A stretch of DNA of 33,356 nt, from contig JAUVJO010000004.1 in the NCBI GenBank assembly GCA_030592345.1, positions 1 through 33,356 on the forward strand. Reading direction: 5' to 3'. Of the stretch, positions 1 through 9,490 are shown piece by piece. This stretch comes from Deltaproteobacteria bacterium (lineage in GTDB: Bacteria > Desulfobacterota > Desulfobacteria > Desulfobacterales > C00003060). The notes under the pieces are model-generated. The model was given only the letters and a program-made list of their open reading frames with translations. It searched no databases and was not told where the DNA came from. Each line of letters starts with the position of its first letter. The stretch's first letter is position 1. Both the position numbers and the translations under genes were made by a program.

Positions 1-757
1 TCGTCCTTTTGACGGAAATCATGTACGGAACCGGGACAAGTTGAATCGCATAGTAGTGCGTGATCGTGGCAAGTGCAGTGGCAATGCCTGCCAGGCCAAG
101 CCAGAGGCCATTTCGGCCCTTCAGGTTCACTTTGGCTACCTTCCTCTTGAACCGCCAACCTGCAATGGTCGCCATGGGAACCGAGAGTGACAGCATGTAA
201 AACACACCGAAAAATAAAGGATCAGAGAGCTGGACACCCCTTTTCCCCAGGGTGGATGTCAGGCTCCAGATCAGGGCCACCAAAAGCATGCGTCGGGAAC
301 CAGGGGACTTAAAGATAGCCGTCAGGGGGGCTAGAGGGTGGTTCACAAATAGCTCGATATTCAGCACATAGGCCCCTGCTGTTACCAAAAGAATGCCGAT
401 AGCGCCATTAAAAGATATGCTCTCACCCAAGATAATAGCCGCTGTCAGGATAGTGAAAACAGGGGTAAAACTCAGATACGGTACGCTCAGAGAGAGCGGG
501 GACGTTCTGATAGCCGTGAGATATAGATAGAAGGCCAGGACTTCAAAGGGGATCTGTACGCTTATAAGGACCAGCAGATCCTTGTTCACGGGAAAGGCAT
601 CCCTTCCCATCAGGAGGGGAATCATAAACGGGAGAGAGACCAAGACGATAGCGGAGCCCGTGGTCCACTCATCATTGTCTCGCATCAAGAGCTTTGAGAA
701 AGTCTCGCTGGTGGACATAAAATAAGCGCAGACCAAGGACAACGCAAACCAGTTCAT
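1..757 (-). CDS. EamA/DMT-family transporter, truncated by the window edge (C-terminus missing)
   Basis: Manual reverse translation from ATG at 755-757: MNWFALSLVCAYFMSTSETFSKLLMRDNDEWTTGSAIVLVSLPFMIPLLMG...; multi-TM with EamA-like pattern; open to position 1. Absent from the ORF track because it has no stop in the window. Confidence 0.75.
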   Translation of the reverse strand, partial: MNWFALSLVCAYFMSTSETFSKLLMRDNDEWTTGSAIVLVSLPFMIPLLMGRDAFPVNKDLLVLISVQIPFEVLAFYLYLTAIRTSPLSLSVPYLSFTPVFTILTAAIILGESISFNGAIGILLVTAGAYVLNIELFVNHPLAPLTAIFKSPGSRRMLLVALIWSLTSTLGKRGVQLSDPLFFGVFYMLSLSVPMATIAGWRFKRKVAKVNLKGRNGLWLGLAGIATALATITHYYAIQLVPVPYMISVKRT

Positions 758-839
758 GGCTGTTTTAGGTAGCTCAGAACAAAATGGTAGCAGAAAACAA
801 AAAAGGAGTTGACCGAATTGGCTAACTCCTTGAAATAAC

Positions 840-914
840 TGGAGGCGGCAACCGGATTTGAACCGGTGTATAACGGTTTTGCAGACCGCTGCCTTACCAC
901 TTGGCTATGCCGCC
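840..914 (-). tRNA. tRNA-Cys (anticodon GCA), encoded CCA
   Basis: Reverse complement GGCGGCATAGCCAAGTGGTAAGGCAGCGGTCTGCAAAACCG...CGGTTCGAATCCGGTTGCCGCC-T-CCA; paired acceptor and T arms, anticodon GCA. Confidence 0.95.
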
Positions 915-925
915 ATATTGTGAAT

Positions 926-1000
<75 letters not shown>

Positions 1001-1007
1001 CCTTACC

Positions 1008-1112
1008 TATTGACTTTCACATATTAAATTTCACAGCGTTATCGATCGTCGGCGTATTACAATACAGCATCCTCCCTCTGGCCTTGTAAAATTCAATATG
1101 TGAAAACCTATA
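1008..1112 (-). repeat. 105-bp MITE-like element, copy 1 (inverted relative to 24546-24650)
   Basis: TATTGACTTTCACATATTAAATTT...AAATTCAATATGTGAAAACCTATA ends; centre is the reverse complement of the 24546-24650 centre with only a few mismatches. Confidence 0.92.
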
Positions 1113-1136
1113 AATACTTTTTCTTGATTTTGTCAA
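1107..1136 (-). promoter_or_regulatory. Candidate sigma70 promoter for tRNA-Gly/tRNA-Cys; -10 overlaps the terminus of the MITE-like element
   Basis: Minus strand TTGACA (1131-1136), 18-nt spacer, TATAGG (1107-1112). Confidence 0.45.
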
Positions 1137-1200
1137 CAGGAAACTTCCCTCGGGTGGCCCTGCAAAAAGACAGGATCACGCTGGGGCGCATCCACAACCT

Positions 1201-1745
1201 GGGGGATGCATCCTCTTGAAATCACTTGCACCGCATTTGTGGAGTACATTAAGTGCCTAAAGTGAACTAAAGTGAGCTAAAGTGCCTAAAGTTAAGGTAT
1301 TCTGCCTATTTTAAATATGTTGCGCCGGAGACGCACTGCTTAATCCCGCTAAAGGCAGCGATTTTATGGCGCCACTTAATTTGACACTTTAACCCTACGT
1401 TCAGCGTACTAATCGTTTGGGCTGGAGCTTGGCGTAAAATAAATTATGGCGGTTTCAAGTGGGGCTAACTTCTGGACACGAATTGAAAGGTAGTAATGAC
1501 GCGACTGCTTAATGTGCCAACAGTTCGTAAGCCGCCATAATTTATTTTACAAAATATATTTCCTCTCATAGGCTTATTCTGGACCTTGGACAGAAGGGGT
1601 CAGCTAAACGTAAAATTAACAGCCCCGATAAAATCGCTGCTAAAGGCGGGACTCACTTTCTTTCAATAATAAAACAGTTTCTTCAAGTCCTTAACTTTAG
1701 CTCACTTTAGACACTTTAGGCACTTTAGCTCACTTTCTTTCTTCC
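1201..1745. repeat. Family A inverted-arm iterated-word element (A1), interrupted by a nested insertion
   Basis: Left array 1250-1294 (AAGTGCCTAAAGTGAACTAAAGTGAGCTAAAGTGCCTAAAGTT), right array 1691-1737 (AACTTTAGCTCACTTTAGACACTTTAGGCACTTTAGCTCACTTT); homologous over its length to 3831-4080. Confidence 0.9.
1356..1639. mobile_element. 284-bp non-coding inverted-repeat element (MITE-like) nested in A1
   Basis: Termini CAGCGATTTTAT / ATAAAATCGCTG; flanked by direct repeat CTAAAGG (1349-1355 and 1640-1646); homologous empty site with a single CTAAAGG at 3980-3986. Internal 19-bp perfect inverted repeat 1434-1452 / 1532-1550. Confidence 0.85.
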
Positions 1746-1806
1746 AGAAGGATGCGCAAAAGTTTTTGTCTTCCCCCAACTGTTAGATACGCCCTCAACC
1801 ATGGCC

Positions 1807-2388
1807 TCATTCGAACAGATCCCGCCGGAACTTAATGAAATACTTTGCCCCTGACAAAAGCGTCAATGCGAGAGCGATCCACAAGAAGACCATGCCCACG
1901 ACATGGAAATTCACATTGAAATATGTGTAATGAAACAAAAGGGGTATGATGGCTGCAATCTGAAAGCCGGTTTTGTACTTGCCGAGTTCTTCGGCTTCCA
2001 TCACGACTCCCTTTTCGGTCAAGATAGCCCGAAGTCCTGTAACAGCAATTTCCCTGCCGATAATGCCAAAGGCGATCCAGGCCGGCACCCTGCCGTGAGA
2101 GACAAGCATGATCAAGGCTGCCGAGACCAACAATTTGTCGGCCAGAGGGTCCAAAAACTTTCCCAGTGTTGACTCCAGGCCATATCGCCGGGCGAGCAAT
2201 CCGTCAAACAGATCGGTTATGGCTGCGGCAGAAAAGGCGATCGCAGCCAAAAACGCGCACACCTTGTTTGTAAAGAGAAGGAGCACAATAAGCACGGGTA
2301 TGGTGCCAATCCTGTAAAACGTCAAGTGGTTTGGAAAACACCAAAACTTTGCAGTAAACGGCTTAGAAAAGTTCATAATAGCTTCCAT
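1807..2388 (-). CDS. pgsA: CDP-diacylglycerol--glycerol-3-phosphate 3-phosphatidyltransferase
   Basis: CDP-alcohol phosphatidyltransferase motif: TDLFDGLLARRYGLESTLGKFLDPLADKL. Confidence 0.92.
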   Translation of the reverse strand: MEAIMNFSKPFTAKFWCFPNHLTFYRIGTIPVLIVLLLFTNKVCAFLAAIAFSAAAITDLFDGLLARRYGLESTLGKFLDPLADKLLVSAALIMLVSHGRVPAWIAFGIIGREIAVTGLRAILTEKGVVMEAEELGKYKTGFQIAAIIPLLFHYTYFNVNFHVVGMVFLWIALALTLLSGAKYFIKFRRDLFE

Positions 2389-2396
2389 CGGTAAAA

Positions 2397-2990
2397 TCAG
2401 TACCCATTGAAATACTCCATCACTTTGTGCACAAAGCGCTCGGTTTCCTTAATGCGTGGCACTTTCCTGAGGGGGCCGACCCTGTTGGGGCCTGCATTAT
2501 AGGCCGCAAGGGAAAGAGGTATATTCCCATTAAACCGATTCAAAAGCTCTTTGAAATAGCGCACGCCACCAAAGATATTTTCTCTCGGATCAAAGGCATC
2601 TGTCACGCCCAAGTCCCTTGCAGTTTGTGGCATGATTTGCATCAACCCGCAAGCCCCTTTGCTAGAAACAGCACAGGGGTCAAAATCCGATTCCGCTCTG
2701 ATAATGGCCTTTATCAAGAAAAATGGCACGCCGTATTTGACCGCAGCCTCAGCGATGTGAAGGTCATAATGGCTAAACGAATCATAAGCCAGCCCGGAAA
2801 TGGTCTCACGGATGTAGAGCCGATATTTCGTGCTGGTGGGCACGTTGGTAAAACGGATGGCTCCTCCACTCTCTCTATAGCGGTAAACATCAGCCCGTAC
2901 CGGCACCGAGTACATCGTGAGGACTATTCCATAGGCCCATGCGGCCCATGCCCAGAGTAGAACTGACCAGAATTTTCCCTTGCATGGCAT
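2397..2990 (-). CDS. Lytic transglycosylase (SLT domain)
   Basis: AIIRAESDFDPCAVSSKGACGLMQIMPQTARDLGV...NIFGGVRYFKELL...SLAAYNAGPNRV, a typical SLT domain. Confidence 0.93.
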   Translation of the reverse strand: MPCKGKFWSVLLWAWAAWAYGIVLTMYSVPVRADVYRYRESGGAIRFTNVPTSTKYRLYIRETISGLAYDSFSHYDLHIAEAAVKYGVPFFLIKAIIRAESDFDPCAVSSKGACGLMQIMPQTARDLGVTDAFDPRENIFGGVRYFKELLNRFNGNIPLSLAAYNAGPNRVGPLRKVPRIKETERFVHKVMEYFNGY

Positions 2991-3048
2991 GGTGAAAACC
3001 CTAAGGGCTATCCTTGCTATAAATTACCGGATAATTGAGCGCCACCAA

Positions 3049-3321
3049 TCAACCACTTGACCGCGCCTTCTTGATTTGTTCCAGGTACTTGTCCCGGCAC
3101 ATTGTGCTGCAAAAATAGAGCGTTTCTCCGTCTATGACCTCTTTGACCCCGCTTCTCCTTGGAAAGTAGGTCTCGCAAAAAGGGTCTTTTACCATGATGT
3201 CATCAATCATGGCCGGTTCCTGGCGTGTTTCATGCCTGGAAGAAAATCGACCCGGAAGCATCAACGCCTTTAACGCCCGGTAACCGATGTAGATCAAAAA
3301 GCAAAGGATCAGGAATCTCAT
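3049..3321 (-). CDS. Small membrane-anchored protein with YHS/TRASH-like Cys motif
   Basis: N-terminal TM; MVKDPFCETYFPRRSGVKEVIDGETLYFCSTMCRDKYLEQI. Confidence 0.65.
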   Translation of the reverse strand: MRFLILCFLIYIGYRALKALMLPGRFSSRHETRQEPAMIDDIMVKDPFCETYFPRRSGVKEVIDGETLYFCSTMCRDKYLEQIKKARSSG

Positions 3322-3824
3322 TGGACAAGGGTAACCTTATTTTCACCATCTTTCAAGCCGGACAGCAATGATCGTACAGGTTTCACAAAAACAGGGTGCA
3401 CAAATTCAGGCGCAATATCGCAAAGGGGCTTCAGCACAAACCGCCTTTGGTGTAATCTCGGGTGTGGAATACGGATCCGGGTTGTTCGTAGAACCAGCTC
3501 ATCAAAAAACAAAATATCTAAATCCAAGACCCTCGGCCCAAACCTCGGGCCCTCAAGCCGTCGGCCCATGGCCTGTTCAATGGCCTGAAGTCTAATCAGA
3601 AGAGCTTTTGGATCAAGACAAGTGCGAACCATAAAAACGCCGTTGATGAACCAATTCTGGTCTTTGAGGTCGACCGGTTCGGTCTCATACAATGGAGACC
3701 GAATCTCTAACAAACAGCCATCCAGGGCCGCAACGGCTCTAATCCCCTTTTGGCAATTGTCAGCCCTGTTGCCAACATTCGATCCCACACCTATGTAAGC
3801 CGTATGGGTATAGGGCGTATTCAT
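3318..3824 (-). CDS. folK: 2-amino-4-hydroxy-6-hydroxymethyldihydropteridine diphosphokinase
   Basis: HTAYIGVGSNVGNRADNCQKGIRAV... RFGPRVLDLDILFFDELVL...IPHPRLHQRRFVLKPLCDIAP. Start taken as MNTPYTHTAYIGVGSN; the longer ORF runs into repeat A2. Confidence 0.92.
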   Translation of the reverse strand: MNTPYTHTAYIGVGSNVGNRADNCQKGIRAVAALDGCLLEIRSPLYETEPVDLKDQNWFINGVFMVRTCLDPKALLIRLQAIEQAMGRRLEGPRFGPRVLDLDILFFDELVLRTTRIRIPHPRLHQRRFVLKPLCDIAPEFVHPVFVKPVRSLLSGLKDGENKVTLVQ

Positions 3825-3830
3825 GACTTG

Positions 3831-4080
3831 GGGGATGCATCCTCTTGAAATCACTTGTACCGCATTTGTAGAGCACATTAAGTGCCTAAAATGAACTAAA
3901 GCGAGTCCCGCTTTTAGCGGGATTGAGGTATTCTGCCTATTTTAAATAGATTGCGACTGAGGCGCACTGCTTAATCCCGCTAAAGGCGGAACTCACTTTC
4001 TTTTAATAAAAAAACTGTTTCTTCAAGTCCTTAACTTTAGCTCACTTTAGACATTTTAGGCACTTTAGCTCACTTTTCTT
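3831..4080. repeat. Family A inverted-arm iterated-word element (A2), uninterrupted paralogue of A1
   Basis: GGGGGATGCATCCTCTTGAAATCACTTG...CATTAAGTGCCTAAAATGAACTAAAG ... TTTCTTCAAGTCCTTAACTTTAGCTCACTTTAGACATTTTAGGCACTTTAGCTCACTTT, near-identical to A1 minus the 284-bp insert. Confidence 0.9.
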
Positions 4081-4134
4081 CCATTGCCTGCCAAATGCAT
4101 TTCAACAAACCAACAGGCCCAACCAGGCAACCGG

Positions 4135-5301
4135 CTAAACGGCCAAACGGCCAATCCGTTCCACTGCCTCACGAATCCGCTCGCTGTTCACCGTGAGGGC
4201 CATCCTGACGTACCCTTCACCTGCCGCACCAAACCCATTTCCAGGCGTGGTCACAATGCCTGCTTCGGTTAAAAGACGGCTGGAAAACCCGGCTGACGTG
4301 TATCCTTTGGGCACATCCATCCATACATAGAAAGTGGCGTGCGGTTTTTCTGCAAAAAAGCCTTGAGAGCGCAACCCGTCCACCAGAATGTCTCTACGCT
4401 CCGCATAGGTCCTCTGCATATCCTCCACGCACTGCTGATCTCCCTCAAGAGCTGCAATTCCTGCAATCTGAACGGCCTGAAACGCGCCAGAATCGATATT
4501 GCTTTTCACCTGGCCCAAACCACGGATGACATCCTTGCAGCCAACGGCAAATCCAATACGCCAGCCAGTCATACTGAAAGTCTTGGAAAGGGAATGAAAC
4601 TCAATCCCAACGGACTTGGCACCTGGCACTTCAAGAAAACTCATGGGCCTGAAACCGTCATAGGCCATCTCCGAATACGCGGCATCGTGGCACACGATCA
4701 CATTATTCTCTCTGGCAAAAGCAACTACCGATTCAAAGAATTCACTGGTAGCCACTGCGGCAGTTGGATTATTCGGATAGTTTATGAACATTATCTTTGC
4801 CTTCTTGGCCACTTCCGGTGAAATGGCTTCAAGGTCAGGTAAGAATTCGTTTTCCTTTAACAGGTCCATGAAACAGGGTTCGCCGCCAGCAAACAGCGTG
4901 CCGATACTGTACACGGGATAGGCCGGGCTTGGTACAAGGGCAATATCTCCCGGGTTGATATAAGCCAGTGGAATATGGGCAATTCCTTCCTTGGACCCTA
5001 TCAGGGTTACGACCTCGCTGCCCGCATCCAGATCCACGTTGAACCTGTGCTTGTACCACCTTGAGACAGCAGCGTTAAAGTCACCCATACCTGAATAGGA
5101 AGGGTACCGGTGATTGGCAGGGTCTGCGGCAGCCTGTTTCAATGCCTCGATAATATGGGGGGGCGTCGGAAGATCCGGATCACCCACGCCAAGGTCGATA
5201 ATATCCACACCCTTGGCACGGACCTCTTCCTTCTGACGATCGATCTCCTTAAAAAGATAAGGTGGGAGGCGTTTTAGTCTTTCAGATCCTTCAATATTCA
5301 A
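4135..5301 (-). CDS. dapL: LL-diaminopimelate aminotransferase (PLP class I/II)
   Basis: IDLGVGDPDLPTPPHIIEALKQAA...SGMGDFNAAVSRWYKHRF...NYPNNPTAA...HSLSKTFSMTGWRIGFAVG. TTG start at 5299-5301 chosen because GGAGGACAAAA precedes it; the 5412 ORF start overlaps dapF. Confidence 0.88.
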   Translation of the reverse strand: MNIEGSERLKRLPPYLFKEIDRQKEEVRAKGVDIIDLGVGDPDLPTPPHIIEALKQAAADPANHRYPSYSGMGDFNAAVSRWYKHRFNVDLDAGSEVVTLIGSKEGIAHIPLAYINPGDIALVPSPAYPVYSIGTLFAGGEPCFMDLLKENEFLPDLEAISPEVAKKAKIMFINYPNNPTAAVATSEFFESVVAFARENNVIVCHDAAYSEMAYDGFRPMSFLEVPGAKSVGIEFHSLSKTFSMTGWRIGFAVGCKDVIRGLGQVKSNIDSGAFQAVQIAGIAALEGDQQCVEDMQRTYAERRDILVDGLRSQGFFAEKPHATFYVWMDVPKGYTSAGFSSRLLTEAGIVTTPGNGFGAAGEGYVRMALTVNSERIREAVERIGRLAV

Positions 5302-5323
5302 TTTTGTCCTCCGTTGTTGGTCA

Positions 5324-6148
5324 CTATTCTTCCTCCCAGAGCTGACCTTCATAGATAACCCTTGCGTCCCCCCCGAGAAAGACGCTACGAAAATCATTTT
5401 CGTTTTTCTCAAAGTAGATCTTGAGAGGCTCGCCGCCTCTTGTGTGAAACGTCGATGGGGAGAAAGCCATCCCTTTTAGAGAAAAAATAAGCGCAGCAGC
5501 CACTGAACCCGTTCCGCAGGCAAGCGTCTCGTCCTCAACCCCCCGTTCATAGGTACGAATGGCAAAAGTGTTGTCAGCTAAGGGTTGTACAAAATTCACA
5601 TTTGTGCCAGCCGGGGCATAGCGCTCATGATACCGTATGGTCCGGCCTGATCTAAGAACCGGCGCTGCTTCAACGTCCTTCACCAAAATTACCACATGGG
5701 GCACACCCACCGTGACATCGCTCGCAGTAAAGGTTTGTCCTTCAGTCTCCAGGAGATAATCAAGCTTGGCCGCTGAAGGTTGTGGCATCTCCAACTTGAC
5801 CCGCTTGCCTGTGATCTCGGCCTTGATTACGCCAGCCTTGGTTTTGAAGCTGAGCCGTGGACCTGCGATCCCTTTCAGAAAGGCCAGCCTCGCAGCGCAC
5901 CGCCCCCCGTTGCCGCACATCTCCACTTCTCCGCCATCTGCATTGAAAAAGCGCCATTTGAAATCAGCCTCTTTTGATGTCTCTATAAGGATGAATCCGT
6001 CTGCCCCGACTGAGCGTTTTCTTTGGCAAATCGAGCGAATCCACTCGCTCAAGTTCTCTTCGAACACAAACCTGTCACGATTATCAACAAGAATAAAATC
6101 GTTTCCACTGCCGCTCATCTTGTAGAAGGAAATTCCTGTTTTAGTCAT
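5324..6148 (-). CDS. dapF: Diaminopimelate epimerase
   Basis: FYKMSGSGNDFILVDNRD...NADGGEVEMCGNGGRCAARLA...YERGVEDETLACGTGSVAAA. Confidence 0.96.
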   Translation of the reverse strand: MTKTGISFYKMSGSGNDFILVDNRDRFVFEENLSEWIRSICQRKRSVGADGFILIETSKEADFKWRFFNADGGEVEMCGNGGRCAARLAFLKGIAGPRLSFKTKAGVIKAEITGKRVKLEMPQPSAAKLDYLLETEGQTFTASDVTVGVPHVVILVKDVEAAPVLRSGRTIRYHERYAPAGTNVNFVQPLADNTFAIRTYERGVEDETLACGTGSVAAALIFSLKGMAFSPSTFHTRGGEPLKIYFEKNENDFRSVFLGGDARVIYEGQLWEEE

Positions 6149-6158
6149 TTGTCATTCT

Positions 6159-7412
6159 TCACAGAAAAGGCGGTATCGACTCTCCTGCAATCAAGTCCTC
6201 GTAGGATTCCCGTGCCTTGATCACAAAAAACCGATCTTCTTTGACCATAACCTCGCAAACCCGCGGCCTTGAATTGTAATTGGAAGACATAGTAAAACCG
6301 TAAGCCCCTGCACTCATTATTGCCAGGAGGTCACCGGATTCAACATGAGGAATCTGGCGATCCCTGGCAAGAAAATCGCCGCTCTCGCAAACAGGGCCAA
6401 CGATATCGGCCTTGATTGTCCCTTCAGCATCTCTTGCCACCGGCTCTATGGCGTGGTAAGCATTGTAAAGGGATGGCCGCACAAGGTCGTTCATGGCCGA
6501 ATCTACAATAACAAAATCCTTGTCTTCACCCTGCTTTGTGTAAAGGACCCTGGTTACAAGTATGCCTGCATTACCGACAATCACACGTCCGGGTTCAAGG
6601 ACAAGAGTGAATGGCACACGACCCAGGGTCTCCAGGATGGCCGCTCCGTATTCGCTGGGGTGGGGTGGGGATTCTTGATCATAGGTGATTCCAAGCCCGC
6701 CACCAAGGTCGAGATATTTGATGGAAATGTCGCATGACTCCAAGGTGGAGATGAAATTCTTCAACCTCTCTAAGGCATCTACGAACGGGGCCATCTCTGT
6801 TACCTGCGAACCAATATGGCAACTGATACCAATCACTTCCACATGACGACGAGCATCTGCTGCCTTGTAGGTTTCTACAGCAGCCTCCATGTTCAACCCA
6901 AACTTGTTCTTTTTCAAACCTGTGGAGATGTACGGGTGTGTCCTGGGGTCAACGTCCGGATTCACACGAATGGCAACAGGGGCTTTTTTTCTTAGGCGAC
7001 CAGCACACTTATCTATGAGATCAAGCTCCTGAAATGATTCAACATTAAGCATAAGAATACCGTTTTCAAGGGCGTATGCTATCTCATCCTCACGCTTTCC
7101 CACCCCGGAAAAGACAATCCTCTCCGGCGCAATACCCGCCTTCAGTCCCCGGAACAATTCCCCGCCGGATACAATATCCAGGCCACCTCCAAGATTCCTG
7201 AAGAGTCTCAGCACTGCAAGGTTTGAGTTAGACTTGGCAGAAAAGCAGACCAGGTGAGGTACGTCCTCAAAGGCCTTTTGAAAAGCAAGGAAATGGTGCC
7301 GGAGTGTCGCATGGCTGTACAGGTAAAAAGGGGTGCCTACTTCTTGGGCTATCTCGGACACCGAGACGTCTTCGCAATACATGTGATCGTTACGATAGTT
7401 AAAGTGATTCAT
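6159..7412 (-). CDS. lysA: Diaminopimelate decarboxylase
   Basis: PLP type III fold: FSAKSNSNLAVLRLF...GLDIVSGGELFRGL...ISCHIGSQVTE...LDLGGGLGI...LEPGRVIVGNAG...CESGDFLARDR. Confidence 0.96.
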   Translation of the reverse strand: MNHFNYRNDHMYCEDVSVSEIAQEVGTPFYLYSHATLRHHFLAFQKAFEDVPHLVCFSAKSNSNLAVLRLFRNLGGGLDIVSGGELFRGLKAGIAPERIVFSGVGKREDEIAYALENGILMLNVESFQELDLIDKCAGRLRKKAPVAIRVNPDVDPRTHPYISTGLKKNKFGLNMEAAVETYKAADARRHVEVIGISCHIGSQVTEMAPFVDALERLKNFISTLESCDISIKYLDLGGGLGITYDQESPPHPSEYGAAILETLGRVPFTLVLEPGRVIVGNAGILVTRVLYTKQGEDKDFVIVDSAMNDLVRPSLYNAYHAIEPVARDAEGTIKADIVGPVCESGDFLARDRQIPHVESGDLLAIMSAGAYGFTMSSNYNSRPRVCEVMVKEDRFFVIKARESYEDLIAGESIPPFL

Positions 7413-7440
7413 TAGGGTTTGTCATTCGTGATTCGGAAAT

Positions 7441-7604
7441 GGTAACCGTTCACGGGTTCAGAGGTTCAAAGGTTCAGGTTTTAACAAGAATCTAAACTCT
7501 TGATTCGTAGTTTCATCCCGCCGTACGTCTTGCGGACTAGTCTACAAGCAAGGTCAACGAAAAAAAGGTGACCCTGAACGGTGAACCCTGAACCTGTCAA
7601 CGCC
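7441..7604. repeat. Family B inverted-arm element (B1; GGTTCA-type words)
   Basis: Left GTAACCGTTCACGGGTTCAGAGGTTCAAAGGTTCAGGTT; right ACCCTGAACGGTGAACCCTGAACCTGTCAACGCCTAC. Confidence 0.85.
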
Positions 7605-8070
7605 TACCGGAAATGTAGCAGAAGACCAAATTTGAATCCTCACTCACGCCGCCGGTCTTGTGATAAACGATAACCTTATAGACATATCGGTATCCGGACT
7701 CAACCCGGTCATAACAGGTGATACGATCTCCTTCAACCAGAGCGGGTTCAGGATCTTTGAGCCTGATATCAAGCCACGGACTAAAAGGGATTGGACAGCC
7801 TGGGCATGGCGCCACGAAACCACCGGTTTGATACTTATAAACCCTGAAACCCTCTATCCCCCCAAACATGGTGTCCCCCTTTTTCGGGACGGACCAAGTC
7901 AATCGCACCTCGCCGCTTACAACATATGCCTTTAAGTCATTGACTGGTGGGGGAACAACAGCATCAGGGACAACAGGCGGCCCCTTCTTGCCGCACCCTG
8001 GGCAACAGAGCAAAAGCCCCAAGAATATTAGAAAGGGCAGCCTATCTTGACGCCCTTTTTCCCTTTTCAT
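7597..8070 (-). CDS. Putative lipoprotein with fibronectin type III-like region
   Basis: Lipobox-like LLLCCPGCGKKGPPVVPDAVVPPPVNDLKAYVVSGEVRLTWSVP; start chosen at MKREKGRQD, ORF extends to 8106; overlaps the argH 3' end. Confidence 0.7.
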   Translation of the reverse strand: MKREKGRQDRLPFLIFLGLLLCCPGCGKKGPPVVPDAVVPPPVNDLKAYVVSGEVRLTWSVPKKGDTMFGGIEGFRVYKYQTGGFVAPCPGCPIPFSPWLDIRLKDPEPALVEGDRITCYDRVESGYRYVYKVIVYHKTGGVSEDSNLVFCYISGRR

Positions 8071-9469
8071 TTCCCTTACTCTTAACCATCTCGCGGCTAA
8101 TGGCATTCTCTGCCTTTTGGATCGCCCGAGTCACATTCTTTGTTGCTGTGCCGCCAGCAGAAAGTCGCCTGTTGACCATCTGTTGCGGTGTCAGAAGCTC
8201 AAAGAGATCTTCTGAGAAGAGTTTGGAAAACCGCGAAATATCTTTTAGCGAAAGTTCGTGGAGTTCCTTGTTTTGCCCCATGGCATACCGGATCACCTCT
8301 CCGGTGCAATGGTGCGCCTCTCGGAAGGCCATCCCCCTGGTCACCAGGTAATCGGCCATGTCTGTTGCATTCAGGAAGCCCTTTGAAACTGCATTTTCCA
8401 TGGCTGCCCGATTCACTTTCAACCTTGGAATGAGTTCCTGGTATACATCGAGACACGCCTTGAGAGTGTCTACTGTGTCAAAAAGGGGCTCCTTGTCTTC
8501 TTGCATGTCCCGATTGTAAGAAAGGGGCAAGCCTTTCATGACGGTCAACAGCGCTACCAGGTTGCCGAATACGCGGCCTGCCTTGCCCCGGACCAACTCA
8601 GCAACATCGGGATTTTTTTTCTGGGGCATGATGCTGCTCCCCGTGGCAAAGGCATCCGGTATTTCCACAAAGCCGAATTCTCTCGAGGACCAAAGGATCA
8701 ACTCCTCTGACAGACGGCTCAAATGAACCATACAGATGCTGGCCGCAGCCAGAAACTCAATAACAAAATCTCTGCTGCTGACACTGTCCAGGCTATTGGC
8801 CGAGATTTTGGGAAAATTAAGCAGCCTGGCAGTATATGCCCTGTTGATGGGATAGGTGGTGCCGGCCAGGGCCGCACTTCCTAATGGCATGACGTTGATC
8901 CGCTTGAGGGCATCCTTTAACCGGGCCGTGTCCCGCGCAAACATCTCATAATAGGCCATAAGGTGATGCGAAAAGAGCACAGGCTGGGCACGCTGAAGGT
9001 GTGTATACCCCGGCATGATTGCGTCAATATGCATGTCAGCAAATTGCACAAGAGCAAGCCGCAAGCCAGTGAGCTTTTGGACAAGGTTTCCAACCTCGTC
9101 CCGAAGATACATCCGAACGTCTGAGGCAACCTGATCGTTTCGGCTCCTTGCCGTATGAAGTTTTTGTGCGACTTTGCCGATTTTTTTTGTCAGCCGGTCC
9201 TCGATGTTCATATGGATATCTTCCAGGGCGTCATCGAGTTTAAAGTTCCCGCGTTCAATATCGCCGGCTATCCGGTCGAGGCCTTTCACGATCTTGGATG
9301 CTTCATCCTCGGAGATAATCGACTGACTGGCAAGCATTCGACAATGGGCAATGCTGCCTTCTATGTCGTAGTGTGCAAGGCGTCTGTCAAAAGCAATAGA
9401 AGAAGTGAAGGACTCTACCCTTTCGTCTGTCTTCTCAGTAAATCTGCCAGCCCATGGTTTTTCTGCCAC
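8042..9469 (-). CDS. argH: Argininosuccinate lyase
   Basis: KPWAGRFTEKTDERVESFTSSIAFDRRL...GSSIMPQKKNPDVAELVRGKAGRVFG. Confidence 0.97.
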   Translation of the reverse strand: MAEKPWAGRFTEKTDERVESFTSSIAFDRRLAHYDIEGSIAHCRMLASQSIISEDEASKIVKGLDRIAGDIERGNFKLDDALEDIHMNIEDRLTKKIGKVAQKLHTARSRNDQVASDVRMYLRDEVGNLVQKLTGLRLALVQFADMHIDAIMPGYTHLQRAQPVLFSHHLMAYYEMFARDTARLKDALKRINVMPLGSAALAGTTYPINRAYTARLLNFPKISANSLDSVSSRDFVIEFLAAASICMVHLSRLSEELILWSSREFGFVEIPDAFATGSSIMPQKKNPDVAELVRGKAGRVFGNLVALLTVMKGLPLSYNRDMQEDKEPLFDTVDTLKACLDVYQELIPRLKVNRAAMENAVSKGFLNATDMADYLVTRGMAFREAHHCTGEVIRYAMGQNKELHELSLKDISRFSKLFSEDLFELLTPQQMVNRRLSAGGTATKNVTRAIQKAENAISREMVKSKGNEKGKRASR

Positions 9470-9490
9470 AAGTTACCTCGGTCTGTTATT

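Noticed and set aside
1434-1550. Possible integron attC site
   Set aside because: It has a hairpin-like layout but I could not identify paired RYYYAAC/GTTRRRY core sites with L/R box structure, and there is no integrase-cassette context.
3825-3878. N-terminal extension of folK (MCSTNAVQVISRGCIPQV)
   Set aside because: Encoded by repeat A2; the conserved FolK fold begins at TAYIGVGSNVG just after the inner Met.
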